Shown here piece after piece: positions 23,460 to 35,051 of a DNA stretch of 64,000 bases. Position 1 is the first letter of the stretch; every line of letters begins with the position of its first letter. The translations under genes were made by a program, and so were the position numbers. The notes beneath the pieces are model-generated. The model saw only the letters and a list, made by a program, of their open reading frames with translations, did not search any database and was not told where the DNA came from. Source of the DNA: Mytilus californianus (lineage: Eukaryota > Mollusca > Bivalvia > Mytilida > Mytilidae); assembly GCF_021869535.1 (NCBI RefSeq), contig NW_026262690.1, positions 93,215,995 to 93,279,994 on the forward strand. Direction: 5' to 3'.

Positions 23460-23890
23460 AATTGAGAATGGAAATGAGGAATGTGTCAAAGAGACAACAA
23501 CCCTACCAAAGAGCAGAAAACAGCCGAAGGCCACCAATGGATCTTCAACACAGCGAGAAAATCCCGCACCCGGAGTCGGGCTTCAGCTGGCCCCTAAACA
23601 AAAATGTGTACTAGTTTAATGAAAATGGATGTCACACTAAACTCCAAAACATATGAATGAACTAAAATTTAAAAAAACATACAAGACTAACAAAAGCCAG
23701 AGGCTCCTGACTTGGGACAGGCGCAAAAATGCGGCGAGGTTAAACATGTTTTGTGAGATCTCAACCCTCCCCCTTTACCTCTAGCCAATGACATAGATTA
23801 CCAGTTTTCCTGCCGAAGGTCAGTGGTTCTCTCAAGGCACCCCGGCTTCTTCCACCAATAAAACCTGGCCGTCCTGATAATGCCGAAATT
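23460..23890 (-). repeat. Repeat F, about 430 bp
   Basis: AATGTGTCAAAGAGACAACA, AGCCGAAGGCCACCAATGG, GCACCCGGAGTCGGGCTTCA, GGCTCCTGACTTGGGACAGG, GGTTAAACATGTTTTGTGAG and TCCTGCCGAAGGTCAGTGGT. The CTCCTGACTTGGGACAGG and GTTAAACATGTTT words are those of repeat A, while the rest differs. GC content is visibly higher than in the flanks. No coding capacity. Confidence 0.75.
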
Positions 23891-24149
23891 GATGAAAATG
23901 ACATTGAACATAAAAAGTTCGTTTACCTTAAGTCAGTTTCAATCGAAAGATTTGAAAATTTTGTTTGAATGAACAGAAACTACAACAATTTAATATATAT
24001 GCATAACACGAATAATTTTGCGGACAATACGTTTTTCTGGAATAAACTTCATCATGTACACCCAGTCCAAAAGTTTGAAAAGCCAAAGTAAAAAAAAACG
24101 TCAGATGATAGCCAACAGACCAACAGTACATCAACAGTGGTGTGAATTA

Positions 24150-24385
24150 TCTGTTTACAAAACTTTGAATCATTCGAAATACTAAGGATTTTCTACCCCA
24201 GAAATAGATTACTTTCGCAGTATTTGGCAAAACTTTTAGGAATTTTGGGTCCTCAATGTTCTTAAACTTCGTACTCTATTTGGCCTTTTAAACTTTTTTT
24301 TAATTCGAGCGTTTCTGATGAATCTTTTGTAGACGAAACGCGCGTCTGGCGTACAAAATTTCAATCTTGGTATCTATGATGAGTT
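24150..24385 (+). repeat. Repeat C, best copy
   Basis: TTTACAAAACTTTGAATCAT, CGAAATACTAAGGATTTTCT, ACCCCAGAAATAGATTACTT, GGCAAAACTTTTAGGAATTT, ATTCGAGCGTTTCTGATGAA and ACGAAACGCGCGTCTGGCGT. It recurs at 26.0 and 34.3 kb in the same orientation and, more weakly, at 28.4 kb. Class unknown. Confidence 0.75.
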
Positions 24386-24849
24386 AATTTATGGACCCAG
24401 TAAGGGTAAATCTAAATTTAAAAAAATCTGCTGTATTGGAAGCTCTCGTCGGGATAATACTCATTAGGAAGGTTCAAAGTCAAAAGACCGGAATGCAAAA
24501 GACGTATAAAGACAGTGGGACTATATGAAAAGGCTTATAAAGAAAAGTCAAAATCGTAATAATTTTGAATTTGCCTGATCACAATATACCTACCTCTGTG
24601 TTAGTTAGCTGATAATATGGAGTTTTTTTTATCGATCTCAGTAGAAGTAACAAAAGTGAAGGTATAAACCAACAACCGTTAGTGTGAAAACAGACAGAAT
24701 CGCGTAGCTTCCAAACAGTGTGAGATCAGATGGGTATAGAGAGGGTCGATATTTTTTGCTTTATCTTCATTACACGTCATATATGATACTAATGTCATAT
24801 CCAGTAGCAATCATATTCATGATGGTCTGGATAGAGTTGACAGAATAGA

Positions 24850-25030
24850 GATAAAATAGGCGGAAGATACCAAGATATACGAAAAGACGAACAATTCAAA
24901 AATAGATTGAGCAACACGGACCTCACCACAAACCGGGGTTGACCTCAGGTGCTCCAGAAGGGTAACAGTTCCTGTTCTATATGTGTTACCAGTCGTGTTT
25001 GTCATAGATGTACAAACTCGATGATTAAAA
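24850..25030 (-). repeat. PLE 3' tail (family D), internally deleted
   Basis: GGCGGAAGATACCAAG at the left, then a jump to TTGAGCAACACGGACCTCAC, CGGGGTTGACCTCAGGTGCT and CCAGAAGGGTAACAGTTCCT. The middle of the family D consensus is missing. Confidence 0.7.
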
Positions 25031-25309
25031 AATTCACTCAGGTGATGGGTAAATGAAATAAAGATTAGGAAAAGGGTAAAAAGATGAGGACTAGAGAATA
25101 TCATTGGGTTAAAATAAAAAATAAAAAATAATGGGCAAAAATATATTGAGTTGGGAAATATGTCTTAAAAAAATAAAGAATACAGAAATTAGGACCTCCA
25201 TCCCGACCTTCAACAATCACGGATGAAAATACAAATATAAGAAGATACCGAAGGTGCAATCAAAAACCGCCGGTCGAAGGAAATTCAGACAACACCATGG
25301 CCAAAATGG

Positions 25310-25507
25310 AAGCAACAGTAGTTTATGGTTCGTGTTGCTTAGTCTTTATTTTTCTATGTTGTGTCATCTGTACTATTATTTGTCTGTTTGTCTTTTTATT
25401 TTTGGGCATGGCGTTGTCTTTTTATTTTTGGGCATGGCGTTGTCTGTTTGTTTTCGATCTGTGAGTTTGACTGTCGCTCTGGTATCTTTCGTCCCTCTTT
25501 TACCGAT
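25310..25507 (+). repeat. PLE 3' tail (family D) with a 28-bp internal duplication
   Basis: Reads GTTGCTTAGTCTTTA, TTGTCTGTTTGTC, GGCATGGCGTTGTC, TTTTCGATCTGTGAGTTTGA and ends TATCTTTCGTCCCTCTTTTA. The segment TCTTTTTATTTTTGGGCATG occurs twice in tandem. The 87-codon frame over it is not a gene. Confidence 0.75.
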
Positions 25508-25659
25508 GTTTAAATAAAAAATCCATTTAAAAGATAGACGTTAAGGAAAAATAAAAACTGAGGAAATCACATGAGCCCAAGAAGGAGCGATACCGGTTGC
25601 ATCAACTGGGTAAGCGTCCTCCATGCATTCAACAAGTCGTGCTTATCCACAATATAAAA

Positions 25660-25980
25660 AAGACGAAAAGACCAACAAATAACTAAGACATTGACTAAAC
25701 CGACCAAAACCTAGGTGGACTCAGGTGCTCCGGAAGGGTAAGCAGAATCTATTTCACTAGCATCTGTTGTGTTGATAAAAAAATCTATAAGTCTCAATTG
25801 GTAATTTTATATTCGAGGAAAGGAGGACGGGATTGTTGTCGACGACAAATTGAACGTATCCGTTGACGTCTGTGAAACATATAATACATAACAGTCAAAA
25901 AACATTTTGGCCCCCAGATGATGACAAACATACGAAGACATGGCTTCAACGTATTTATTAAGAACAATTTGTTCAATAGC
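25660..25980 (-). repeat. Short family D tail plus PLE-associated flank
   Basis: ACTCAGGTGCTCCGGAAGGG at about 25720 is the family D signature. The bases up to 25980 (GTTGTCGACGACAAATTGAA and following) line up with the segment between tail and RT in the copies at 30 and 42.7 kb. A 60-codon minus-strand frame here is incidental. Confidence 0.5.
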
Positions 25981-25991
25981 TTTCTTGTTGC

Positions 25992-26100
25992 TGTTTACAA
26001 AACTTTATTTTTTTCGAAATCCTAAGGATTTTCTACTACAGGAATAGATAACCTCAGAAATTTTTGGCAAAACCAATAGGAATTTTGGCCCTTAAACTGG
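25992..26100 (+). repeat. Repeat C, 5' part
   Basis: TTTACAAAACTTTATTTTTT, CGAAATCCTAAGGATTTTCT, CAGGAATAGATAACC and TTTTTGGCAAAACCAATAGG match the first half of the copy at 24150. Confidence 0.7.
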
Positions 26101-27587
26101 TTCTTCCCTCCCGAAAACTTTTGCCAGGCATCTGTTGAATTGCCCTGTAAGTTTTTTATCTAATTATAATGTATTACGTGATGATTTGTTTAAACTTATG
26201 GATCGAACAATTTTGAATACTGAACAATAAATCTCAGATTTGATCTGATATGGGGAAAATATTGGGTTCGTATATATGAAGACAACAAAATGTCCTTCAC
26301 GCGGTTTATATATATGCACTGATTGCAGTCATTTGTACTTTTTATCAGTAAATTTCAATCTCAGTTTTGTTTGTTAATATTACAAAAGAACGTATTATCT
26401 TTTGAATCAGTGTTTTTAACTTCCTTTTAACAGGGCAGTTATGTGTACTTTTGAATTTTAACATGGAAAGCTATCCATGATGGAAATATGGAATTTCTTT
26501 ACAGAAAAAGCTGATTTGACAAAATTATATTTGCTAAGGTGCATCTTAAAAATCCGTATTGTATTTCATTCAAATGCATTAGATCATCTTAGAGAAACTG
26601 AACCCTTGTACTCTGTGAAATCGATTCCAAACGTTTATGATATATATACAATTTAATACGAAGAAAACACTTATAAAATATGACTACATGTACTTAACTA
26701 CACTTAAATTTTCGCAATTTTTTATACTACTCTATCATGTATATCTTCATATAGTACACTAAATTGAACTTTCAGTAAAAGCTTTGAAGTGATGTAAGGA
26801 GTTGTCCTTACAAGGTTTATTGACAAATAGATGGAACGAAAAAAGACACCAGGGCGTTAAGACGATGACAAATGGTTCATACATGTATGTAATGATAGAA
26901 ACTGCATCTGAAACATTTTCAGAAACCTTATCATTAGTAAATACTTAGAACAAATTGATCATTCTGTACCTACGAATTAATAAAGTGAGAAACTGAGGGA
27001 AATAAGTCAATTAAAAAAACTACAGCATCACAATAAAGAGATTGAGCAACACAAACTCCGCCAAAAACTGTTGATAAACTCAGTTGTTATAGTATGGTAA
27101 GCAGTGCCTATCGCTCTTGTGGTTAACTTCTCTTGAACTTTGACTTTTATATAAAAGAAAATGTACTGTACAACTTGTCAGACCGGAAAAAAACCAGAAA
27201 AAAAGTCGTCGAATGTTATATCATATAGCAGTAAGATGGGTACATTGAAGTACTTTAAAAAAAAATCTCTCGACTAAAATCTCTTTAACTAACTAACTAA
27301 CCAACTCAATTATTTATGATAGTGACATGTTTTTTTGACAAATAGTGTATACTCCAGTGTAAACAAAAACAATTATTAGAACACCCGACGCTTTGTATAG
27401 TTAGTGACAAATGGTTTATTTTGGATGTCTTTAACCTCACTAGTATGCAGTTAAGGAAATATATCAGTAAGGTTTGTTCAAAAGTATGGATAATGATGAA
27501 CGGACTTTTTTGCTTAAATTCAAAAGTTTGGCATGATTGTGTGCATACAGTTGTTATTTTTTTTACATATTTGAAATATGTCATTAT
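26101..27587. other. AT-rich non-coding stretch
   Basis: No repeat family and no exon recognised. A weak family D-like word (TTGAGCAACACAAACTCCGC) near 27042 hints at a very old PLE tail. Confidence 0.45.
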
Positions 27588-27692
27588 GAAAATAAGGAGA
27601 TATGGTATGATTGCCAATGAGACAAGTACCCACCAAAGTTCAAATGAAGTGGATGAAAGCAATCATAGACAACCGTATGGTTTTTTGTTCTA
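27588..27692 (-). repeat. Repeat A, 3' part
   Basis: AATAAGGAGATATGGTATGA, TTGCCAATGAGACAAGTACC, ACCAAAGTTCAAATGAAGTG and AATCATAGACAACCGTATGG are the reverse complement of the repeat A end. Two short overlapping frames here are incidental. Confidence 0.75.
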
Positions 27693-28367
27693 ATAATTCA
27701 TATTAGATCACATGGATTGCTTATGGTATTTGGTGGAAAGTTTTATATTTGATTGTACTAAACCGTCATGTTTTGAACCCTGAGCTATCAAAAGGTTAAA
27801 ATAGGACATTAATAACAATATTCTAGAAAATGATCAAACTGTCTCATCAAGTCAGTTTTGTTGTCTATACCATTTTTCTGGAACCACTCTTCAGTTGATA
27901 AAATATTGTGGTATTAAATAATATAAATGATACGGCCATCTTCTGTAAATTCTTACTGTTCCAAAAATATTAAATTTTAATGCAATTGAAACACTAGGAT
28001 TTTTCCTATCCCTGATTTTTCTATCCCTGATGGCCATAGCCATATTTGACGGAACTTTAGCGTAGAGTAGTATGCGGATCGGAGCTGGAACTGCCGGGGA
28101 GTTTGAGGCCGAGTAGTTTTAAAACTCATCAAAAATATTAGGCTTAGTATTGGTTATGCCAGAAATGTGTTTCGACAACATAAGACCCATCGGTACCATG
28201 CGAATCAAAACATCTGAAAAAAATTGATAAAACAGAAGATCATTGAAAACCGACTGATAATTTTAAAAAAGTTCAGTGTTGACATGGTATATCATTAATT
28301 CTATAAATTTCTGTACATCTACTGTTAATAAAACTCGTAATAAGGCAAAATAAAATACGTCCAATCA

Positions 28368-28545
28368 CTTGGGTTTTTCTACCCCTTAAATCCTAGATGG
28401 TCTTTTTGTAATGTTTGGTTTTCAAGGCTCTTCAATTTAATTATTCATTTGGATTTGCCAGCTGTTCGATTCCAACGCCACTGATTACTATCATTCTTAC
28501 CTAGAGGAAACGCTCATCTGGTGTGTAAAATTACTAGCCTGGCCT
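28368..28545 (+). repeat. Repeat C, diverged
   Basis: CCTAGATGGTCTTTTTGTAA, GGCTCTTCAATTTAATTATT, GGAAACGCTCATCTGGTGTG and AAATTACTAGCCTGG preserve the second half, with the GAGGAAACGCTCATCTGG form of the end. Confidence 0.5.
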
Positions 28546-28546
28546 G

Positions 28547-28639
28547 TGTTTCAGAAAAAAATCTTTTGACTAAAATTGATTGTAAGTATTCTTAATATAT
28601 CATACAATCACTTTTAGTTGGAAGATTTTTTATGAAACG
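28547..28639. repeat. Hairpin-forming palindromic element, about 93 bp
   Basis: GTTTCAGAAAAAAATCTTTT then GACTAAAATTGATTGTAAG on the left faces CAATCACTTTTAGTTGGAAG then ATTTTTTATGAAAC on the right. The arms are about 40 bp with a short AT loop. It is a fold-back repeat with no gene. Confidence 0.7.
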
Positions 28640-29202
28640 TAGACCGGATGGATCTTTGATGACTTTTTTATGATAAAACAAAGATGTGAAAAGTTACTGT
28701 GTAAAGATTCCTTTTGAAAAAAAACGGGCTCTAATAAGTCGACATACTACTGAAAAATATTCATTACAAGGTTTATTTTTCACAGCTATTATTAAAGATG
28801 AAAATAACTTTAGACTCAAAACCCAACTGGGAATAAATTTCAATGTATGGAAATGTATAAATAATGTCAATGCAGAAACACCGACTACCAAAATATACTA
28901 ATAGTATTCCCTTTGGAGACCATCACTCTAATGATCGGAATCGATATCAATTTTAATCTTTTTGACGTATTTATAGCAATTTTCTAAATTTGTTCTGGAA
29001 CCGTCAGAACCAGAAGTATTGAAGGCAATATATATTTGAATATCAGTGATCTATACACAACAGTGGCATGAAGACTAGCAAAATTGGTATGAAGCCTGTA
29101 TTGGTGGATGGAGATAGAACCCAAGTTTTCGCACAAACAAAATATCATCGAGTAATTTTGTTTCCAAAAGTATAAATAGAATAATTGCAAATGTTATAAT
29201 AT

Positions 29203-29548
29203 AAAAATAAGGAGATGAGGTATGATTTCCAATGGAAACTATCCGCCAAAGTTCAAAGAAAGTGGATGTTAGCAATTATAGGCGACCGTACGGCCTTCAA
29301 CAATGAGAAAAACCCATACCGTATATATAGTTGGCTATCAAAGGCCCCGACATGAAAAATATGGAAACAATTCAATTAAGAAAACTAACGGCCTAATTTA
29401 CAACAAAACAATTAACGAAAAACAAATATGACAGACATGAACCAACGACAACCACTGTACTACAGGCTCCTGACTTGGGACAGGCACATATAGAATGTGC
29501 CGGGGTTAAACATGTTTGTGAGCGCTCAACCCTCCCCATAACCTAGCA
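29203..29548 (-). repeat. Repeat A, near full length
   Basis: AATAAGGAGATGAGGTATGA, ACCGTACGGCCTTCAACAAT, CAAAGGCCCCGACATGAAAA, AACTAACGGCCTAATTTA, CTCCTGACTTGGGACAGGCA and GGGGTTAAACATGTTTGTGA occur in order. This is the best copy for the proximal module. Confidence 0.85.
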
Positions 29549-29734
29549 ATAGTAGTTTCTCGTTGTTTGAATTTCATAAATCCATTCAAAACATATACAT
29601 CAAAGACAATTAGAGGTAACAAACGTTTACCGATGTTCAAATATCAAAAATCCATTTACAGATATAAATCAAGGTAAAAAGAAAGCTGAACAAACACATC
29701 AAATCCAAACGGAGCGAGGACCAAGTGTGTCGAG

Positions 29735-29959
29735 ATGCTAAAAGAGAGGCGAAAGATACCATAGGGATACTCAAACTCATCATAAGTCGATGACAAACGG
29801 ACAACACCAAACGAAAAACCGACCTAAAGCCAAACAATAGTATACAACATAGTAAACTAAAGACTGAGTAGCACCAACCTCACCAAAAACCGGGGATAAT
29901 ATCATGTGCTCCGGAAGGGTTAGCATATTTTGCTTTACATGCGGCAACCGACGTTTTTC
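29735..29959 (-). repeat. PLE 3' tail (family D)
   Basis: Contains AGTCGATGACAAACGGACAA, AAACTAAAGACTGAG, CCGGGGATAATATCATGTGC and TCCGGAAGGGTTAGCA, the hallmark words of family D in this window. It follows an RT relic on the same strand. Confidence 0.75.
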
Positions 29960-30885
29960 TCATGTAAGTACGAACTCTTTGATAAGTCTAATTCAGTGAT
30001 ATTTGGAACATATCCATCGTCATCTCTGAAACAGATACTAGTATTCCATAACAGTCAACCAACTTGTGATGGTGTCCGTAAAAGTTTTTAAACGTCTCCT
30101 TATGTATGTATCAACCGGCATTCGATTCAACGCTAAGTCAAAATGTAACAACCACGAAAAGGAAAATTAACAAATCGAACGGCTTACCTGGTATCTTAAG
30201 ACCTAAGACATCAAAGCAAGTCGCTAGTGTGTCAATACAAATATATACTGTATCGATCACCTAATTCGTGATGGCAACTGTAAAACGTATGGCGTGTCGA
30301 TTTCCGTCGTTCATCCTCATAAGTCTGTTAGAAAAGTCTCCGTATTAGGAGTACACCACCTGTTCATGAAGTCCATATAGTGTGCAAATACATTAGCATA
30401 GCGTATTAAAGGAGATATGTTAACACCATACATTAGGACAGAGGATATTTTACTGCTGATAAATAGCAAGTTCACAATTGAAAGGATGAACTCATCACGT
30501 TTTTAATAGATTCTAGTTTGAAGTCGTTCATCTGTGACCATATAAAGGAAAAGATCAAGATATGATTCTGCACTTATAATTTCGGTTATATTTTCTTTAA
30601 TCTCAAGTTCACTATGATATTATATGAGATGAAAGCACTCAATGAAATGTTTGTTTATTATGACAGAATATCATCAATATATCTAAAAGTGAAATTAAAG
30701 GACTTCGCGAGATAATACTTTTTGATTTTCTTTCAGAAGGTTTTATATAAATATGGTTTCATATGAGTACAGAAACAAGTCGGTCAGTAGGTATGAGCAA
30801 TTTATAGCCATTCAAATACCGTCTATCTCGAAAACTGAATCCAAAAACTTAACTAATATCCTGTCGATTAAAAAGTAACCATAAA
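29960..30885 (-). pseudogene. Heavily decayed PLE reverse transcriptase copy
   Basis: The minus strand retains ILSIVNLLFIS, YGVNISPLIRYA and YMDFMNR (around 30370-30500) and a recognisable DDI-type region near 30660, in scattered frames. It continues without break into the family D tail at 29735-29959, so this is one 5'-truncated element about 1.15 kb long. Confidence 0.6.
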
Positions 30886-32461
30886 TACAACAACCAATGG
30901 AATGATTTGAACTCCAACAGGAAAGGCGTCTATCGCCATGTTTGCATCACCCACCTGCGATGCGATCCACACTCAGTCAAAATAACACAATGGGGTATAA
31001 AACACAATCAAATGTAATCAATAAGAATTGCAGAGACATTGTTTTTTCCTCAGCATTATTCATGAAATTGAGACGTGTATTATTTTTTTTTTCCAATTTT
31101 GACACTGTAATGTAAGGGTAAAGAAAATGTTCCATTAAATTGAAGATCCTTTATATGATGTTGTGAAACTTTAGGGTGTCTAAAATGGAAAGATTGAGAC
31201 AAATTTCCTTTGGAAAAGCGGCAGATCTTAGTCAACAAATTATAGTCTTTTATCGGAAATGAAACTTTACAAATATTGGCATAATTTTTTAAATAATATC
31301 ATTACAAAATTTTTAAAAAGCAGTACAAAATTTAGACAACAAAGGGGCTCATCAAGATAGTTGATTTACTTATTAAATGTTTTGATGTTTTGTATACTAG
31401 TACACATTATCAAAAAATGATGCGTGTCAAACGGATACTTATTCTCAGCAATTTACGTCGAATTTTATCATTATTGTAATCATCCTATTAAGTAAAATAT
31501 CAGGGATTGAAATATCAAGGATAACAATGATAATGAAAATCATTTTGTGTGAATCGAGTAATTTTCTCGCTGATGCTCTGTTTGCTGTCGGCAAAAAGAT
31601 ATTCAATGCCTTCCCCCATTGACATTTGTCAACTTTTCTGCATTTTTTTTTAATTATTTAAGTTGAAAAAATCCTCTTTTTTTTTTAAATATTATATCGT
31701 AAAGAATTAACCTCAAATTTCAAATTACAGCAAATATACTTAAATTAAGACGCGTTTAAACACCAGTTAAAACCGATGAAAACTCCGGACGTGCAAGGTT
31801 TTTTTTATTTCACATATATGACGTGTCCCATAAAAAAATCACAGAATTCTTAAAAACTCTCGGAAGAATTAATGAGGTTATATAAATAATCCGAAACAAT
31901 TTCCACAAATTTCCAGTAAAGGTCAAATTTGACTGTAATCACTCAAAGTATGAAGGACGCACAGGTAAACAAGCGTAAAATGAAATATCTTTACGGGAAA
32001 GTACCAAAAATACATATCAGCAAAATACTTCCTCTAACTAATCAGAAATCAATATGTCTTGTTTGAACTGAATAAGCAAAATAATGTTGGAAATTGGTTT
32101 ATAGTTTTTGTGATATATTTCCTTCTAAAATCTCCACCTAGAAACCGTAAGCTAACATGGACAAACTGGCGTCTGGATCAATATTTACTTTCATACACCA
32201 GACCATGAAAGGGTTATACTAGTAATAAGGTTTTCCCAGTGATCCATATTCATAGACACGCTCAGAATGAATTTCCTTCGATATGCTTTTCTAGATATAT
32301 TTTAAGTCTTAACGCTCAGAGACATTTGTATGGAAAACAAGAGCAAAGTAAGACTAAGAGCAACACCGATCCAGAGTTCCAACTGTCTTTATCACATTCT
32401 CGTCTTCTTTTCCTCGAATATGACTACCGAATTAGACTTATCACCGGGTTTATACTTATAT
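30886..32461. other. AT-rich non-coding stretch
   Basis: Nothing recognised between a PLE relic and a family D tail. A 74-codon plus frame at 32239-32463 overlaps the start of the tail and is not gene-like. Confidence 0.45.
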
Positions 32462-32685
32462 GAGTAACACGACGGGTGCCACATGTAGTCAAGGATCTGG
32501 TAACCCTGAGTACCTCAGTTTTTTGTAGGGTTCGCGTTTCTCAATCTTCAAATTTTCTATGTTGTATTTTGTAAACTTTTGTTTGTCTTTTGGTCGTTAT
32601 TCGTTTTTTGCAATGGTATTTTCGCTTTGTTTTCGACTTAGGAGTTTGACTATCCCTTGGTAGCTTCCGCGTCTCTAATGAACAG
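32462..32685 (+). repeat. PLE 3' tail (family D)
   Basis: Contains GGGTGCCACATGTAGTCAAG, TTTCTATGTTGTATTTTGTA, TTTTGGTCGTTATTCGTTTT, TTAGGAGTTTGAC and TAGCTTCCGCGTCTCT, in the same order as the other plus-orientation copies. Confidence 0.75.
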
Positions 32686-32965
32686 AAGCGATGATATGTC
32701 ATTTTTATAAAGGTGTTTTTAAAACGTTAGTTTAATAAAATACAAAATTTACATGCATGTTATAAACGACTATTAACGATGCGGTGACATAAACCAAAAC
32801 TATAGCTGTGCATTTGCAGACATACTCTTTTTGTGTGGTGAGTAAATAACACAAACAGAATTGTCCTCCTGTTTTTATTCTATACTTTTTTTTAATTTTG
32901 CACGTTAACTTATAGAGTATTCAAAGCATGTTAAAAGAAAAAAAACTACCTAAGACACCCTTAAG

Positions 32966-33212
32966 AAAGTATTTGTTTGATGTTGCCTACCCATGCTTTT
33001 TAAGGTTGGGTAGGAAGGTAGGTTTTTTTTTTTTTATTTTTTTATTTGGCCTACAGCATCAGTTACCCGTTTGAGACAAAAAAACAACGGAAGAACAGGA
33101 AAAAATCTTTAAAAAAAATTTAAGACAGTTTGTGTCATAAATTTTTTTCGGTAGGCTGCTCTTTACTAATTTAGGTGGGTAGGTAAGCAACATCAAACAA
33201 TTTTAATTCTAG
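32966..33212. mobile_element. Short inverted-repeat element (MITE), about 240 bp
   Basis: The left end reads TTTGTTTGATGTTGCCTACC and the right end, reverse-complemented, ATTGTTTGATGTTGCTTACC. The interior holds a second inverted pair (GGTAGG words) and T-rich tracts. No coding capacity. Confidence 0.6.
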
Positions 33213-33394
33213 TTTTGGCTGTAATTAAAGTCTTCAAATAGAAATGAGGCAGTTTCATTTTTCCTGTTGAGTTTTGTGCATGTTCTAATCAACCTGTCTT
33301 TGCAGTTCAAAGTTTCATACATTTTTTCTGCTTTACATTCAAATACCTAGATTATACTCAGTTTTGTAGTTTCAACAGAAAATATGATAGTTCT

Positions 33395-33507
33395 TTTTTC
33401 CATTCGTTTGATGTGTTTGAGCTTTTGATTTTGCCATTTGAGAACAGACTTTCCGTTTTGAATTTTCCTTGCAGTTCGGTATTTTTGTTATTTTACTTTT
33501 TTAATAC
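33395..33507 (+). repeat. Family E tail fragment
   Basis: CCATTCGTTTGATGTGTTTG, AGCTTTTGATTTTGCCATTT, GACTTTCCGTTTTGAATTTT and CAGTTCGGTATTTTTGTTAT are the terminal 110 bases of family E. Confidence 0.7.
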
Positions 33508-34262
33508 CAGCAAAACACTACATATTTTGAAAAGGGATTGAACATGTTGAAATGGACTGAACAAAAGGGAATCATTGTGTTTAAAAAAAAAACAAATAAC
33601 AAAACTGGAAGGTTTATGTTGAAAATGGTGATCAAAATGGTAGTCTCAATTCAAGGTTTCGTACATTTTATCTTCAATATATTCAGACGGTCCAAATAAT
33701 TCAATTATACAAAAACTGAAATAATGATGGTTAAAGTTCGATAGTTATGATATTACAATGCATGGTGGACTATTTGAAAACGGTCTATACCGACTGAAAC
33801 TGACTGCAAGCAAGGCATCGGAACAATAGTAAATCATTGAGTAACTAATAACAAACTTGACTTTCTATATCTAAAATTTTCCCGATTGATACAACTGATC
33901 ATTTTTAATTCGAACAATTTCCCTATATTGATATATAAAGTGTTTTCATGAGGATTTTTGTGCATTTCCTTTGATTTGAGATATTAACAATAGCATGAAT
34001 AGAAAAAAAAACAATATAGTTCCTGACTGAATTTTATTATGTCAGTTAGATAATTACATCCAAACTTTTGTTATAATTGATTGAAGGAAGTTGTCCTTCA
34101 TAATTGAAATGCAGCATTTTGCAGGAATGGTAATTGTGTTAATTTTCCCTTTCAATTATAATGTTTTCAACCAAATCAATGATTTGAAAGCCCCGTAACG
34201 TAAATTTTTAAAAACTTAGTCAGCACCTTTGTGTTCACATGAATGGTCAAAACTATTAAGTA

Positions 34263-34460
34263 ATTGTTTACAAAACTTTTAATTTTTCGAAATACTAATG
34301 TTTTATATCCCAGGAATAGATTACATTAGCTGTATTTGACAAAACCCTTTGGATATTTTGGTCATCAACTTCGACTTCGAATTTTATCTGGTTTATTTTT
34401 TTTTTTTTATTCGAGCGTCACTGGTGAGTTTTCTGTAGACTAAACATGCATTTCCTAAAA
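34263..34460 (+). repeat. Repeat C
   Basis: TTTACAAAACTTTTAATTTT, TCGAAATACTAATGTTTTAT, CCCAGGAATAGATTACATTA, TTCGAGCGTCACTGGTGAGT and TTTCTGTAGACTAAACATGC follow the order of the 24150 copy. Confidence 0.7.
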
Positions 34461-34599
34461 TGATTTCCTTTATAGAAGATTGCTGCTTACCAGGAAGCTA
34501 TTAAACCAAGGGTTCAAAGTGGTGAAGTTGAAGTCATCCCTTCGAAACTTTACAGACGCCATCACTTGTTGGTTGACCGTTATGGAATTCTTTAGTTTT

Positions 34600-34738
34600 T
34601 CATGCTTTATTTTGTGAATGAATTGTTTGTTTTTGTTGTTTTTCGTTTTTTGCCAGTGCGTTAATTGTCAGTGTGTTTCCACATTATGAGCTTGAATATT
34701 CCTTTGGTATTTTCCGGGTCTCTTTTGTGGAAATACTT
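34600..34738 (+). repeat. Family D tail fragment
   Basis: TTTTCGTTTTTTGCCAGTGC, ATTGTCAGTGTGTTTCC, GAGCTTGAATATTCCTTTGG and TCCGGGTCTCTTTT are diverged forms of the last 130 bases of family D. Confidence 0.5.
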
Positions 34739-34934
34739 TATGGGTTTTAGAAGGTCTCAATATCTTTTTTTCGCAAATTCGTGGGCAAAGAAAGGTATAT
34801 ATTTTTCTTTCAACTGTTTATTTTAAATATGATGTATTATTTACGACGTATTCCAATTCGCTGTTGTTTGCTGGTAAAATTTGATTTCGAACGATTTTTT
34901 GGTTGGTAAATAAAATAACTCTATATTTTACAAT

Positions 34935-34945
34935 TTTATTTTATT
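34935..34945 (-). promoter_or_regulatory. Overlapping AATAAA polyadenylation signals for the GPCR
   Basis: Two overlapping TTTATT words on the plus strand read as AATAAA on the minus strand. They lie about 110 bp downstream of the receptor stop codon, a suitable distance for the 3' end of its mRNA. In DNA this AT-rich the match could be chance. Confidence 0.35.
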
Positions 34946-35051
34946 AAGAAAAGATTTTTGTTTAAAAGCACCATAAAGAAATACTGCTAAATGCTAACCT
35001 TTTTGTACATTTCATGACAAAACTTTTCCATAACTACAAATTCAGATTGCA

